Of a DNA stretch of 64,000 bases, positions 45,804 to 54,074 are shown piece after piece. The translations under genes and the position numbers were made by a program. The stretch spans positions 62,001 through 126,000 of the forward strand of contig CAWADT010000022.1 of the NCBI GenBank assembly GCA_963780865.1, in the 5' to 3' direction. This DNA comes from FEN-1073 sp963780865. GTDB taxonomy: Bacteria > Chloroflexota > Anaerolineae > Anaerolineales > RBG-16-64-43. Positions within the stretch are counted from its first letter, which is position 1, and each line of letters begins with the position of its first letter. Under the pieces are notes generated by a model that was given only the letters and a program-made list of their open reading frames with translations, was not told the origin of the DNA and did not search any database.

Positions 45804-47021
45804 TCAGGATATCGGGATTTTATCCGCCCGGTCTTTCAAGTGCCGGTTTTCGTCATAAAGTGTTTGTGTTTGCCAAAGCCTCCAGAGGACTGACAACCAG
45901 CGGTTGGCTAGGCAACGGTAGGCCTGCGCATCGCTCGAACAGCGCAATCGCACCTGTTGGAAGTACATTTGCGCCCAAGGCGATTCCGGCAGGGAGGCAC
46001 GCGCCCATTGTTGCGCGATGGTGCGGAACTCATGATCGCAGGAACGGCGGAATTTGACGTACCTCCGTTTCCCGCTCGCATCGGTCACCGGACATGTTCC
46101 CGCCAGCATCTGCAGCGAAGAGGGAGAAGGAAACCGGGAAAGATCTTCCCCCACCTTCGCCAGAAGTGCCGGAGCCAGATAGGCACCGGCCCCCGGCAGA
46201 CTGGAAAATACCGGCGCCAAGGAGTGCTGTTCGAACAAGGGCTTGAGATCTTTCAGCGCCTGATATTTAGCGCGGACCAAAGCCAAGGTTGTCTCGGAGG
46301 TATGGACAATGACATTCCGAAACGCCTCCGCCGTATCCGAATCAGCATGGATCGCATTTTCCTGCAATCGGGCGAAACGCGAAGCCAACTTCCGGGGAGC
46401 GGGATACCGGTGCTGGCGGGCGAATTGAAGAAAGGCTTCCCATGTCAGCTGGGAGGCTTCTTGCGGGGTGGGAAAAAGTCTCAGGAAATGCAGGGAAATC
46501 TGGGCATCCAGGTTGCAAAACAGTGTGGCGGCAGACGGGAAACAACGCAAGAGCACATCCCGCAGGCGGTTGGTTTGCCGAACGATATCGCGGGTGAGAT
46601 TGCCGATATGCCTTACCTGGATCTGCACCCGGCGGAGGGTTGAGCTTCCCGGAGACCAGGGCTGCAGGCGTTGCCGTTTGGTGCGCACCAGATCGGCTAT
46701 GATTTCCGCATCCCCTGGATCGGACTTGGCCCCGCTGCTAGTGCGCGTCTTTCGTTCGGCTTTGACCCGGTTGGGTGGGGCCACCCAAATGTGGGTGAAA
46801 CCATTCGCCCAAAGGAAATCAATCAGAAGGGTGTACGAGCACTCGATGGCAAGGAAACAATCCTCCGGATCGGCTCCCAATCCGCGGGTTCGTTCCACCA
46901 GGAGAGCGAAACCCGCTGCGGAATGGGGGATTTGGAATTTTGCCAGCAGGCTTCCTTCCTGGTTCTGGAAGCAAATATCATGTTTGGATCGGCTCCAGTC
47001 GATTCCTATGTACAATTGCAT
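45804..47021 (-). CDS. IS110-family transposase (DEDD recombinase)
   Basis: A 405-residue RNA-guided recombinase. The RuvC-like N-terminal domain has Asp8 (YIGIDWSRSKHD), Glu60 (FLAIECSY), Asp101 and Asp104 (GAKSDPGDAEIIAD), matching the DEDD set of IS110 enzymes in spacing. A coiled-coil-like middle follows, and the C-terminal transposase domain has FSSLPGAGAYLAPALLAKVG and AGTCPVTDASGKRR, where Ser316 is the likely nucleophilic serine. All key residues are intact, so it may be active. I take the ATG at 47021 because AAGGAGG precedes it; an upstream start at 47060 would add 13 residues. Confidence 0.95.
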   Translation of the reverse strand: MQLYIGIDWSRSKHDICFQNQEGSLLAKFQIPHSAAGFALLVERTRGLGADPEDCFLAIECSYTLLIDFLWANGFTHIWVAPPNRVKAERKTRTSSGAKSDPGDAEIIADLVRTKRQRLQPWSPGSSTLRRVQIQVRHIGNLTRDIVRQTNRLRDVLLRCFPSAATLFCNLDAQISLHFLRLFPTPQEASQLTWEAFLQFARQHRYPAPRKLASRFARLQENAIHADSDTAEAFRNVIVHTSETTLALVRAKYQALKDLKPLFEQHSLAPVFSSLPGAGAYLAPALLAKVGEDLSRFPSPSSLQMLAGTCPVTDASGKRRYVKFRRSCDHEFRTIAQQWARASLPESPWAQMYFQQVRLRCSSDAQAYRCLANRWLSVLWRLWQTQTLYDENRHLKDRADKIPIS

Positions 47022-47275
47022 GAGGGCCTCCTTATGGCGGAACGAGAGGTCCACCAGCACGGCCGATCGGCTGTATCCCTGTTATGGCGCTAGTCGCGCA
47101 ACATACTGTCGTCAGTCCCAATTCGGCGAACTTGGGAGACGGTCCTTCCCGGGCGCTCAAAGCGCAGAGGGGGGGTGGTCTTTTTCCCCAAGTCTGTGAC
47201 CGGTGGGTATGGCTTGGCTACGGACAAGCACGCACGCAGCCATATACCACCGGTCGCCTTTTTTTATTCTAACTA
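47022..47275 (-). ncRNA. Candidate bridge (guide) RNA region upstream of the transposase
   Basis: This non-coding stretch, just 5' of the transposase, is highly structured: a 17-18-bp hairpin at 47198-47255 (GACCGGTGGGTATGGCT with AGCCATATACCACCGGTC), a CCCAA/TTGGG hairpin near 47118-47137 and GCGCTCAAAGCGC near 47154-47165. In the IS110 group the bridge RNA is made from this place. The plus-strand reading ends in T7, so the big hairpin could also act as a terminator on that strand that shields the transposase region. The guide loops and RNA ends cannot be fixed by eye. Confidence 0.5.
47198..47268 (+). terminator. Terminator-like hairpin on the plus strand within the IS
   Basis: A stem of GACCGGTGGGTATGGCT (47198-47214) and AGCCATATACCACCGGTC (47238-47255), followed by GCC and TTTTTTT (47259-47265). 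It would stop transcription entering antisense to the transposase; it is also the main hairpin of the candidate guide RNA on the other strand. Confidence 0.6.
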
Positions 47276-47528
47276 ACAGGGAGGAGGGGATAGGAGAGGT
47301 GGGATGGGAATGGGAAGAAGTATAGATAACGGGAAGTTGAGAAGAAAAAGTTTGACCAGTATTGAAGGAGGATGGAGCGGAGCAAATGGCACCGAATCAC
47401 ATATATAAAAAAAGAGGAAAAGGGGATCTTGCGGGCGCGTAATGCGGTTGTTCGAAAAGGATCGGCAGGAGCACACCTTCCAGGTGCAGCAATCCAAAGC
47501 CACCGTCTCTGGCAGTGGTTATTTATTA

Positions 47529-47605
47529 CTCGAAGAGTGCGGGGCTCGACGTACCTGTTCAGGGGGGTGGCGCTCCGCGATACCGCGCGGTCATTCAGCG
47601 CGGTT
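47529..47605. repeat. Right half of palindromic repeat copy C
   Basis: CTCGAAGAGTGCGGGGC resumes the palindrome arm (copy B has ATCGAAGAGTGCGGGGC at 61516-61532), and GATACCGCGCGGTCATTCA matches the end of the repeat family (GATACCGCGCGGC at 61565). Confidence 0.8.
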
Positions 47606-47671
47606 CCATCTATAGAGAGGTGTCTATGGCCAATCGCTTTCGAAGTTCCGCCCCGGCATGATCCGCAGCAT

Positions 47672-47710
47672 AAAAAAAATCGAGGTTTTCAGAATCTCGT
47701 TTTTTATTTA
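47672..47710. terminator. Possible bidirectional terminator
   Basis: AAAAAAAATCGAG and CTCGTTTTTTATTT flank an 11-base loop: an A-run/T-run hairpin with a short GC stem, between the histidine kinase gene end (47852, minus) and the IS. Confidence 0.55.
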
Positions 47711-47851
47711 GAGGGACAATTCAAGGAGAACGCGGATTCGATGGTTGCGTAGAGAGGGCTTCCCCCCTCGGAGCGCGAATCGATCAAGGGTGGAAAGGAA
47801 CGTATTTTTCGCGGTCCGGAAAATTACTCGCCGACGAAATATTTTGATATT

Positions 47852-49189
47852 TCAGGAATTGCTCAGCGGCATAGTCAGGATGAACCGCGCGCCGCCTTCA
47901 GTACGGTTTTCCGCCCGCAGCGTGCCGCCGTGCGCTTCGGCCAGTTTGCGCGCGATCGCCAGCCCCAAGCCGGTTCCGCCGTCGGAACGCGACCGTGCGG
48001 AATCCACCCGGTGGAAACGTTCGAAGATGAGATCCAACTGATCGTCTGGGATCCCCGGTCCGGAGTCTTCCACCGTCAGAAGGACGTCGTGGGCCTCGGG
48101 CTTCAGCCCAAGACGGATCGTTCCGCCGCCGGGAGTGTGGCGCAGGGCGTTGTCCAGCAGATTGCCGAGGATTTGTTCCAGGCGCTGCGGATCGGCCTGC
48201 ACCGGGGAGGGAGCCGCAGAGGGCGCGAGCTCGATCCGCTGCGATTGGGATTCGGCGCGCGGCGCAAAGCGGGCGGCCACCCGGCTCAGAATCTTGGAAA
48301 GGTCGACCTCGGATTTCTCCAGGGTCAATTGGCCGGCGTCTGCGAGTTCCAGCGTGCGCAGATCCTCCACCAGCCGGTCCAGGAGTTCCGCGCTTTCGCG
48401 GATCGGCGCGAGATTTTCCCGCGTGAGCGGATACACCCCGTCGGCCAGCGCGTCGAGGTTGGCATGCACCACCGAAAGCGGTGTGCGCAATTCGTGCGCG
48501 ATGTCGGCCGTCATTTCCTTGCGAAGTTTCTCCTGCCGCTCGATTTCCGTCATCATCCCGCGGAAGGATCGGGTCAGGTCGCCGACTTCGTCGCCGGAAG
48601 GGTGCGGGAGCTGCAGATTTCGTTCGCCGTGCGCAAATCGCTGCATCGCGCCGGTGAGTTGGCGCAGCGGGGAGGTGAGGCTCTGGCTCAGGAGGAGCGC
48701 AATGGCTAGGCCGACGGCCCCGGCCGTGATCGCCGCCAGCACCATCGCCCGGTTCACCGCCACCAGCAGGAGCTCTTCCGGGCCGGGCGGAGGCGCTTCG
48801 TGCGTGACCAACTGCCCGATCGTCTGATCCCCTTCCCGGATGGGGATGGCCACGTCCCCCGGAGAAGCCGCAAATGGTTTTCCGGTCATTCCGCCGGCGG
48901 TGTCGGCCACGATCATTCCCTTTTCATCCACGAGCAGCCAGTGGGTGTTGCGCATGGCCGCCATCGGCCCGGGAGAGGAGAGGACGCTGCCGACGCCGTC
49001 CCAGGAATGATGCCCGTTGTAATACGCGCCCAGTTCGCGGGCCAGCAAGGCGTTTGGCATCATGCCGATCTGAGAGAGCGTGCCGCGCATCTCACGCCCC
49101 GCCGTGCGGCCGGTGAAAAACACCACTGCCGCCAGGGTCGTGAGCAGCAGCACTCCGAAGGCGATCAGAACTTTCGTGGCGAGACGCAC
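47852..49189 (-). CDS. Sensor histidine kinase (HAMP-containing)
   Basis: A 445-residue two-component sensor. Two membrane helices (residues 7-27 and 145-168) bracket an extracytoplasmic sensor of about 115 residues; a HAMP domain follows (SQSLTSPLRQLTGAM), then the phosphoacceptor His232 in TADIAHELRTPLSVVH and the ATPase domain with NLLDNALRHTP (N box), DSGPGIP (G1) and GGTGLGLAIARKLA (G2). It starts at a GTG two bases after the stop of its response regulator, so the pair is cotranslated. Its stimulus is unknown; BaeS-like envelope sensing is possible. Confidence 0.95.
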   Translation of the reverse strand: MRLATKVLIAFGVLLLTTLAAVVFFTGRTAGREMRGTLSQIGMMPNALLARELGAYYNGHHSWDGVGSVLSSPGPMAAMRNTHWLLVDEKGMIVADTAGGMTGKPFAASPGDVAIPIREGDQTIGQLVTHEAPPPGPEELLLVAVNRAMVLAAITAGAVGLAIALLLSQSLTSPLRQLTGAMQRFAHGERNLQLPHPSGDEVGDLTRSFRGMMTEIERQEKLRKEMTADIAHELRTPLSVVHANLDALADGVYPLTRENLAPIRESAELLDRLVEDLRTLELADAGQLTLEKSEVDLSKILSRVAARFAPRAESQSQRIELAPSAAPSPVQADPQRLEQILGNLLDNALRHTPGGGTIRLGLKPEAHDVLLTVEDSGPGIPDDQLDLIFERFHRVDSARSRSDGGTGLGLAIARKLAEAHGGTLRAENRTEGGARFILTMPLSNS

Positions 49190-49191
49190 GG

Positions 49192-49875
49192 TTATTTATC
49201 CTCGAAGCGGTAGCCGATCCCGAACACGGTGACGATAAAAGACGGATTCTTCGGATCCGGTTCAATCTTGGCGCGCAGGTTTTTGATATGCGCATCGACG
49301 GTGCGTTCGTATCCTTCGAAGGAGCTTCCCTGCACGGCCTCGAGCAGCTGCATGCGTGTGAACGCCCGCCCCGGCTGGGAGGCCAGCGCCGAGAGCAGGG
49401 TAAACTCGGTCGGGGTCAGGTCGAGCGACCGGCCGTCTTGCACCGCGGTGTGGCGGACCAGATCGATTTCCATGGTCGCGGTGCGGATCACTTCGCGCGG
49501 GGTGGAAGCGGCCTGCGCCCGGCGCAGGATCGCCCGGACGCGCGCCACCACTTCGCGCGGGGAAAACGGTTTGGTCACGTAATCGTCCGCCCCCAGTTCC
49601 AGACCCACCAGCCGGTCGCTTTCCTCCACGCGCGCGGTGAGCATAAGGATCGGAGTCTGCCCCTGGCGCCGGATTTCACGCGCCACGTCCAACCCGTCCA
49701 TTCCGGGCAGCCCGAGATCGAGCACGACCAGGTCCGGATGCTGGGCGTGAAATACCTGCAGGGCTTCGTCGCCCCGAAAGGCGGTCAGCACCCGGAAACC
49801 GGATTGCTCGAAGTAGGAGGTCAGGACGCGGACCAGCTGCGGCTCGTCGTCCACGATCAGGATGCGCGCACTCAT
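49192..49875 (-). CDS. OmpR-type response regulator
   Basis: A 227-residue regulator: receiver domain with the acidic pair ILIVDDEPQ, phosphoacceptor Asp53 (VVLDLGLPGMDG), Lys102 (DYVTKPFSP), and an OmpR/PhoB winged helix (SLDLTPTEFTLLSALASQPG ... YERTVDAHIKNLRAKIE). It works with the kinase encoded directly after it. Two starts are possible, at 49875 and 49884. A TATAAT box on the minus strand (49888-49883) lies seven bases before the 49875 start, suggesting a leaderless mRNA. Confidence 0.95.
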   Translation of the reverse strand: MSARILIVDDEPQLVRVLTSYFEQSGFRVLTAFRGDEALQVFHAQHPDLVVLDLGLPGMDGLDVAREIRRQGQTPILMLTARVEESDRLVGLELGADDYVTKPFSPREVVARVRAILRRAQAASTPREVIRTATMEIDLVRHTAVQDGRSLDLTPTEFTLLSALASQPGRAFTRMQLLEAVQGSSFEGYERTVDAHIKNLRAKIEPDPKNPSFIVTVFGIGYRFEDK

Positions 49876-49952
49876 GCGCTTCATTATATTGGAATATGCC
49901 CCCGCGCGCGCCGCGGCCGGAGGTGGGTTCGGAAAGGAGAGCTCGGAATGGA

Positions 49953-50444
49953 TCATATCGCCAGCGCCCAATACACCCCGAAGAACGCCGCGATCGGGAG
50001 CGCCATGATGAGGAAACCGTACAGGGAGGAAAGGACGGCCGTTCGCGGCGTGCCCTTTCCTCCGCGGCGGAGCATTCGCGTCCCGAGCAGTACCAGGGGC
50101 AGGTAGAGCGCGCTGCTGAACAGACCGGGCACGTACTCGCCGGTGATCAGGGTCAGGCCGGCAAATCCCAGGAAATTCAGCAATCCCCAAACCAGCACGC
50201 CCAATCCGATCGGGAGGAATTTTTCCGGTTCGATCCGATAGATGAAATACGCGAGCGAGAGGGCCAGGATGAAATACGGTTGTTGCAACAGCCAGGTGGT
50301 CACGGTGAAGTTTGGGATTATTCCGCGCCGGTCGATCCAGGCGGCAAAATTAAACAGTCCTTCCTCAGGAATTTGCAGCGCGAGAAAGACTATTCCCGCA
50401 GCGAGGATCAGGCGATCCAGCGTCAGCTTCATTTTTCCCGGCAT
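49953..50444 (-). CDS. Multi-pass membrane protein
   Basis: A 163-residue protein with about four to five hydrophobic segments (for example RLILAAGIVFLALQI, PYFILALSLAYFIYRI, LGVLVWGLLNFLGFAGLTLI and AVLSSLYGFLIMALPIAAFFG). No family recognised. Starts at 50444 or 50432 are possible. It lies between a zinc-ribbon protein and the two-component genes on the same strand, so it may belong to the same envelope-related group. Confidence 0.72.
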   Translation of the reverse strand: MPGKMKLTLDRLILAAGIVFLALQIPEEGLFNFAAWIDRRGIIPNFTVTTWLLQQPYFILALSLAYFIYRIEPEKFLPIGLGVLVWGLLNFLGFAGLTLITGEYVPGLFSSALYLPLVLLGTRMLRRGGKGTPRTAVLSSLYGFLIMALPIAAFFGVYWALAI

Positions 50445-50528
50445 GCTACGCCTTTGAAATAGAAAGGAAATCCCGCCCCAATGCAAAACGCGCAGGAGCG
50501 GGATATCCCATCGGGAATTGGACCGTTG

Positions 50529-50876
50529 TTACAGCTTTTCCCCGCAATGCGGGCAGGCCACCCAACCCTGCTCGACCGGCTGTCCGCATTTTGGGCAGGG
50601 TTTGGTCAAGGCTGCTGGAGGGGTGGAGGGCCTACGGGTTAACATCACCACCAGCGCCACAACGAACACCACGAACAGGACCGGAATGGCCAGCCGCGCC
50701 AGAACTCCCAGCCATCCAACCGCGCCCACGCCCATCATTCCATAGGGCATCATCCCGCGGGAGTAGGCCATCCGTCCGGGCAGCAGGAAGCCTCTCCCGA
50801 AGATCGGCAGGGCGATGCAGAAGGCCAGCACGAAAACCACCAGCCCGAAGAGAATCCATTTCCAAACGCTTTTCAT
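50529..50876 (-). CDS. Membrane protein with C-terminal zinc ribbon
   Basis: A 115-residue protein with two hydrophobic helices (residues 7-27 and 60-82), a Gly/Met-rich loop between them (GRMAYSRGMMPYGMMGVG), and a C-terminal zinc ribbon (CPKCGQPVEQGWVACPHCGEKL). AAAAGGAGATG gives the ribosome site. Its start overlaps the stop of the PepSY-like gene by four bases, so they are cotranslated. Confidence 0.82.
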   Translation of the reverse strand: MKSVWKWILFGLVVFVLAFCIALPIFGRGFLLPGRMAYSRGMMPYGMMGVGAVGWLGVLARLAIPVLFVVFVVALVVMLTRRPSTPPAALTKPCPKCGQPVEQGWVACPHCGEKL

Positions 50877-51626
50877 TGCGTCATCTCCTTTTCCGCGACC
50901 AGCGCTCCCAGCCCGGCGGGTTCCCAAACCTGTTGGGTCGTCCCGTTGACGCTGAGCACTCCGGCCGTCTTTCCGCCGATGGAGTAGTCGAAGGTGTAGT
51001 AGCCATAAAATGCATACCCGCCTTCATTCAGGGTTGCCCCGGCATGCGCCGTACCCAGGTAGGCTTGGGCGGCCTGCCGGGCCTGATCGATGGTCACGGT
51101 ATTGTCACGGATCGGAGCGGAAGAATTTTTCTCTCGTCCGTATTTCAGATTCCATTGCAGTGAAGGCCCCGCCTCCGGGAGCACCATGCCGCGGAACGGA
51201 TCGATCAGCACTTCCATGGCTCCGCGACCGGTAGTCCTTCTCGGTGATCACCGCATAGAACCCGTTTTGAAATTCCAGAACCTGCGCCACCTGGAAATTG
51301 GAGCCCAAATCCGCCGCATAGGTCTGAACGGATTGGACGGCCTGGTCCAAGGTGATCTGCGTTGCCGCTTGCCGTTCGCTTTGTTGCTGCATGCGGTTCC
51401 GCATTCCTTGCAACGGACCGATCGCGCCGCCGTTTCTCAAACCCGGCATCATTCCCATCCTTGGGAGCACTTCATTACGAATCGGCGCATTGCCGCGAAC
51501 GGATTGAACCGCCTGTTGAATTTGGGGCCGGTACGCCTTGATCAGCCGGCTGGCGCCGTACGCCGCCCCAACCCCCAAGGCCAGCGCGACGATCGTCACT
51601 CCGGCACCGATGATCCATTTACGCAT
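50873..51626 (-). pseudogene. PepSY-like signal-anchored protein, frameshifted
   Basis: The N-terminal part (from 51626) has a signal anchor (KWIIGAGVTIVALALGVGAA) and a PepSY-like repeat (ITLDQAVQSVQTYAADLG ... FQVAQVLEFQNGFYAVITEKD). The C-terminal part in the next frame continues GRGAMEVLIDPFRGMVLPEA and carries a second repeat (TVTIDQARQAAQAYLG ... YTFDYSIGGKTAGVLSVNG). Removing one base near 51230 (GACTACCGG to GACACCGG) joins them into a normal two-repeat protein of about 250 residues. PepSY domains are thought to modulate extracytoplasmic activities. Either a real frameshift or a sequencing error. Confidence 0.8.
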
Positions 51627-51769
51627 AGTTGCCTCCCGGAAATCCGGCGGTCTTTTGCGCCGCTTTCCACGGTTTAATGTAGCGCGGGAATATGAAGATT
51701 TGATGAAAACGCGATGGAATTATTTTAAACGAGGATGAATAATCGGAGGAATTTGCCAGTCGGCGGGCA

Positions 51770-52483
51770 TCACGCCGATTTCGAACAGGAATACACCAGG
51801 GCGACCGGAACCTTCCAGGCGTTTTGTAAGCCGGCCTTAAGGTTGATCACTTCGGGCGTCGGGAGGCCTTCTTCCTCCGAGTACTGGAACCCCGCTTCCT
51901 GCAAAGCCTTACGGTAACTCCTCAAGGACCGAATGACCACGGGCAACCGCAGACTGCCCGTACCTGGCATTGTGAGCAGTCCCTCCCGCGAAGTTTTCAA
52001 CAATCCTTTCCGTTGAAGTCCGGAAATAAAATCCGGATGGGTAACGGCGATAAGCAACAGGCCGTTGCGCGATAACAACCGGTGACATTCCGCCAGCGCC
52101 CGTTTGAAGCCGCGCGCAGGCACTTCATTGAAAAGCATCGAAGCCAGGATGAGGTCGAATTGCCCGTCCGCAAAGGGAAAGGGTTTGGTCACATCCAGGG
52201 TTTGATAAACCGCGTCTTGAATCCTGAAATGGCGCCGGGCAATCTCGAGCAACTGCCTGGATTGATCCGTTACGACGATGGCGGAAGGTGCCTGGCCCGA
52301 GAAATGACGGAGCGCTAAAGGCAGGAAATATCCGTTGCCGGCGCCCAATTCCAAGATCGAGCGGTTCCCAATTCCTGGAAGCCTCTCCAAGAGGATATTA
52401 TTGAGCACGAGTTCCTTGAACGGGCCGCCCTTGTAACCGGTGGTTTCGTGCCAGCAATTCGCGATTGTATCGTAGTATGGCAT
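51770..52483 (-). CDS. Class I SAM-dependent methyltransferase
   Basis: A 237-residue methyltransferase with motif I ILELGAGNGYFLPLAL, an acidic residue after strand 2 (IVVTDQS), TLDVTKPFPFADGQFDLILA as motif II and LLSRNGLLLIAVTHPDFI as motif III. The C-terminal part (EAGFQYSEEEGLPTPEV) is family-like. On the minus strand TATAAT lies at 52559-52554, so the gene probably has its own promoter. Substrate unknown. Confidence 0.87.
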   Translation of the reverse strand: MPYYDTIANCWHETTGYKGGPFKELVLNNILLERLPGIGNRSILELGAGNGYFLPLALRHFSGQAPSAIVVTDQSRQLLEIARRHFRIQDAVYQTLDVTKPFPFADGQFDLILASMLFNEVPARGFKRALAECHRLLSRNGLLLIAVTHPDFISGLQRKGLLKTSREGLLTMPGTGSLRLPVVIRSLRSYRKALQEAGFQYSEEEGLPTPEVINLKAGLQNAWKVPVALVYSCSKSA

Positions 52484-52913
52484 AACGGCGTTTGTCCATC
52501 CGCCGAGCGACGAAGAGACGGCAAACCGGCGGCGGGGAACCGAGATGACTGCGATTATATCTGCCCTCAGGTATATTAATAAACATCCCGAGACAAGTTT
52601 CCGCCTGGGATAATCAGGGTGAGAGCTGGATAAATTTAATTACTCAGCAGGTCTTCCGCCTTCGTACACGGATTTCACCGAAAAGAGCCGAAAGCGCTGA
52701 AAAAATAGTTGTGCTTTTCACCCAGGAAAATTTTTCGGTGGCCTCGGATTTTTTCCGTGTTTCGGTGTACGTTTTCCCCGACCTGGGTAGTTTCGCATAA
52801 TTCAAATGGGGCAGTTGACCCCTTGCCCCGAATATGGAGGATGGTGAGCGACCAAGAAAATATATTGGGTTTTGGCTGGGTGAAAACCCATCCCATCGAA
52901 AATCAGGGATTCC
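52484..52913. other. Spacer with an inverted repeat
   Basis: No gene is visible. Between about 52660 and 52785 GTACACGGATTTCACCGAAAA is mirrored by TTTTTCGGTGG and CCGTGTTTCGGTGTACG, an inverted repeat related to the element at 35935-36065. The 5' part holds the -10 box of the methyltransferase gene. Confidence 0.5.
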
Positions 52914-54074
52914 TCAGCGGCAGGCCGAGCAATCGAAGATTATGGTAGTGCTATGGCCATCGGAAATAATCGTCAACCCAACCTTTTGATCGGCCTTCAT
53001 CCAATTCTGCATGTACGAACCGGGGTTCTCGAAGGCATTCCCATCCGGGCTCCAACCAGCCGCTCTCATTTCTTTTTCATAGAACTGTTTGACCGCCTCG
53101 AGGCTGGCTTCGACCTGATATTCCACGGTGCCAGGCGCAACGATTAGCACGACCGCGCCCGGATAGACCGGCAGATCTTTGGGCAGCCCGGACGATTCGA
53201 TCCCTTTTAGAGTGACATCCACGAAAAGGATCGTCGCGCTGCCGTGCGGGACGATCTCCAGCTGCACTTCGTTTTTATCCGGCAGGGTATACAGAAGGGT
53301 TATGGCTTGTCTGGAATCCAGCGTGGGGGATGGCATCGGGTTCACGCCTGCCGGACAGCCCGAGCCTCCGCCCTCGCAGCCTTCCGGATCCACTTCCCCG
53401 CAACTTGCCTGCACCGGTTCCGGGATTCCATTGAGCGTCCATTCCGGGGAACTCAGTTGTTGTTGGTAGAAAGCCTCCACGGCTTGGGAAGATTGCAAAA
53501 TGTAGTATTCCCAGGAAGTGGCGGAACTGTCCACGAGTTCAGTGGTTTCGGGCAAGGGAAAATCGGGTAAATATTTCTTGATGGACTGCGCATCCACGCG
53601 CCGATACTGGCCGTTAATGGTGAGGGCGGGTGTCTCGTACCGGAAAGCCAACGTCAGGTAGACGGCATCGTTCTTCCAATATTGGGTGACTCCGCACGAC
53701 GTATTGGGGTCGGTATACCGCAGGGTCCAACCCTGTTTGGGAAGTTCCGTCGCGTAAAAACTCTCGACCGCCGGGATATCGGCCGCGGAACTGATGACGA
53801 ACGAACCGGTGGCGGCGCCCGGTTCGCCGGAGTCCGCGCTGCTCGAAACCATCTTCGAATTGGGCGGGATTGGAAAGGATTTCATCAGACCGGCTACGGA
53901 GGTATCCCGCGGTCCGGACGGTGGATTCGCGGAAGTCGCCGCCGGAGCGACGCTTTCCACGCCACGCGAGGCGGTATTTTGCACGGCGGTTTGGGCGGCG
54001 CCAAACGGGAGACTGCAAGCAAAGGCGAGGATACCGGCGCCCAGGAAGAGCGGGAGCTTGTGTTGGCAATTCAT
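52914..54074 (-). CDS. Secreted protein with three internal repeats
   Basis: A 386-residue exported protein (signal LFLGAGILAFACSLPFGAA). Three similar units of about 90-100 residues follow: MKSFPIPPNSKMVSSSAD ... VESFYATELPKQGWTL, YLPDFPLPETTELVDSS ... VEAFYQQQLSSPEWTL, and LPKDLPVYPGAVVLIVA ... VKQFYEKEMRAAGWS. Each begins with a proline-led P..P/A-x strand and ends in FY...L...GW. An acidic, Cys-rich insert (CGEVDPEGCEGGGSGCPAG) joins units two and three. The family is not recognised; the FY-GW pattern is seen in uncharacterised Chloroflexota secreted proteins. GGGAGACC precedes the ATG. Confidence 0.75.
   Translation of the reverse strand: MNCQHKLPLFLGAGILAFACSLPFGAAQTAVQNTASRGVESVAPAATSANPPSGPRDTSVAGLMKSFPIPPNSKMVSSSADSGEPGAATGSFVISSAADIPAVESFYATELPKQGWTLRYTDPNTSCGVTQYWKNDAVYLTLAFRYETPALTINGQYRRVDAQSIKKYLPDFPLPETTELVDSSATSWEYYILQSSQAVEAFYQQQLSSPEWTLNGIPEPVQASCGEVDPEGCEGGGSGCPAGVNPMPSPTLDSRQAITLLYTLPDKNEVQLEIVPHGSATILFVDVTLKGIESSGLPKDLPVYPGAVVLIVAPGTVEYQVEASLEAVKQFYEKEMRAAGWSPDGNAFENPGSYMQNWMKADQKVGLTIISDGHSTTIIFDCSACR

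Larger units (their letters stand above)
45520..47528. mobile_element. IS110/IS1111-type insertion (2,009 bp) in a palindromic repeat
   Basis: The DNA between the two TTTATTA copies (45513-45519 and 47522-47528) contains one transposase gene (minus strand, 45804-47021) and non-coding ends of about 280 and 500 bp. Removing it and one TTTATTA restores CACTCCTCTTTATTACTCGA, nearly the same as intact copy B. Near the ends, CACTGCCTCTGGCAGTG (45531-45547) and CACCGTCTCTGGCAGTG (47501-47517) are matching hairpins. Further in, CCCATCCCATCTCTCC (45589) and the reverse complement of GGAGAGGTGGGATGGG (47294-47309) form an inverted repeat, as in the subterminal repeats of the IS1111 group. Exact ends are inferred; a 7-bp duplication would be unusual for IS110, so two nested elements are possible. 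Confidence 0.75.

Noticed and set aside
47273..47752. Small open frames in the IS right end
   Set aside because: They are low-complexity (poly-purine or Pro/Leu-rich), overlap repeat boundaries and lack ribosome sites.
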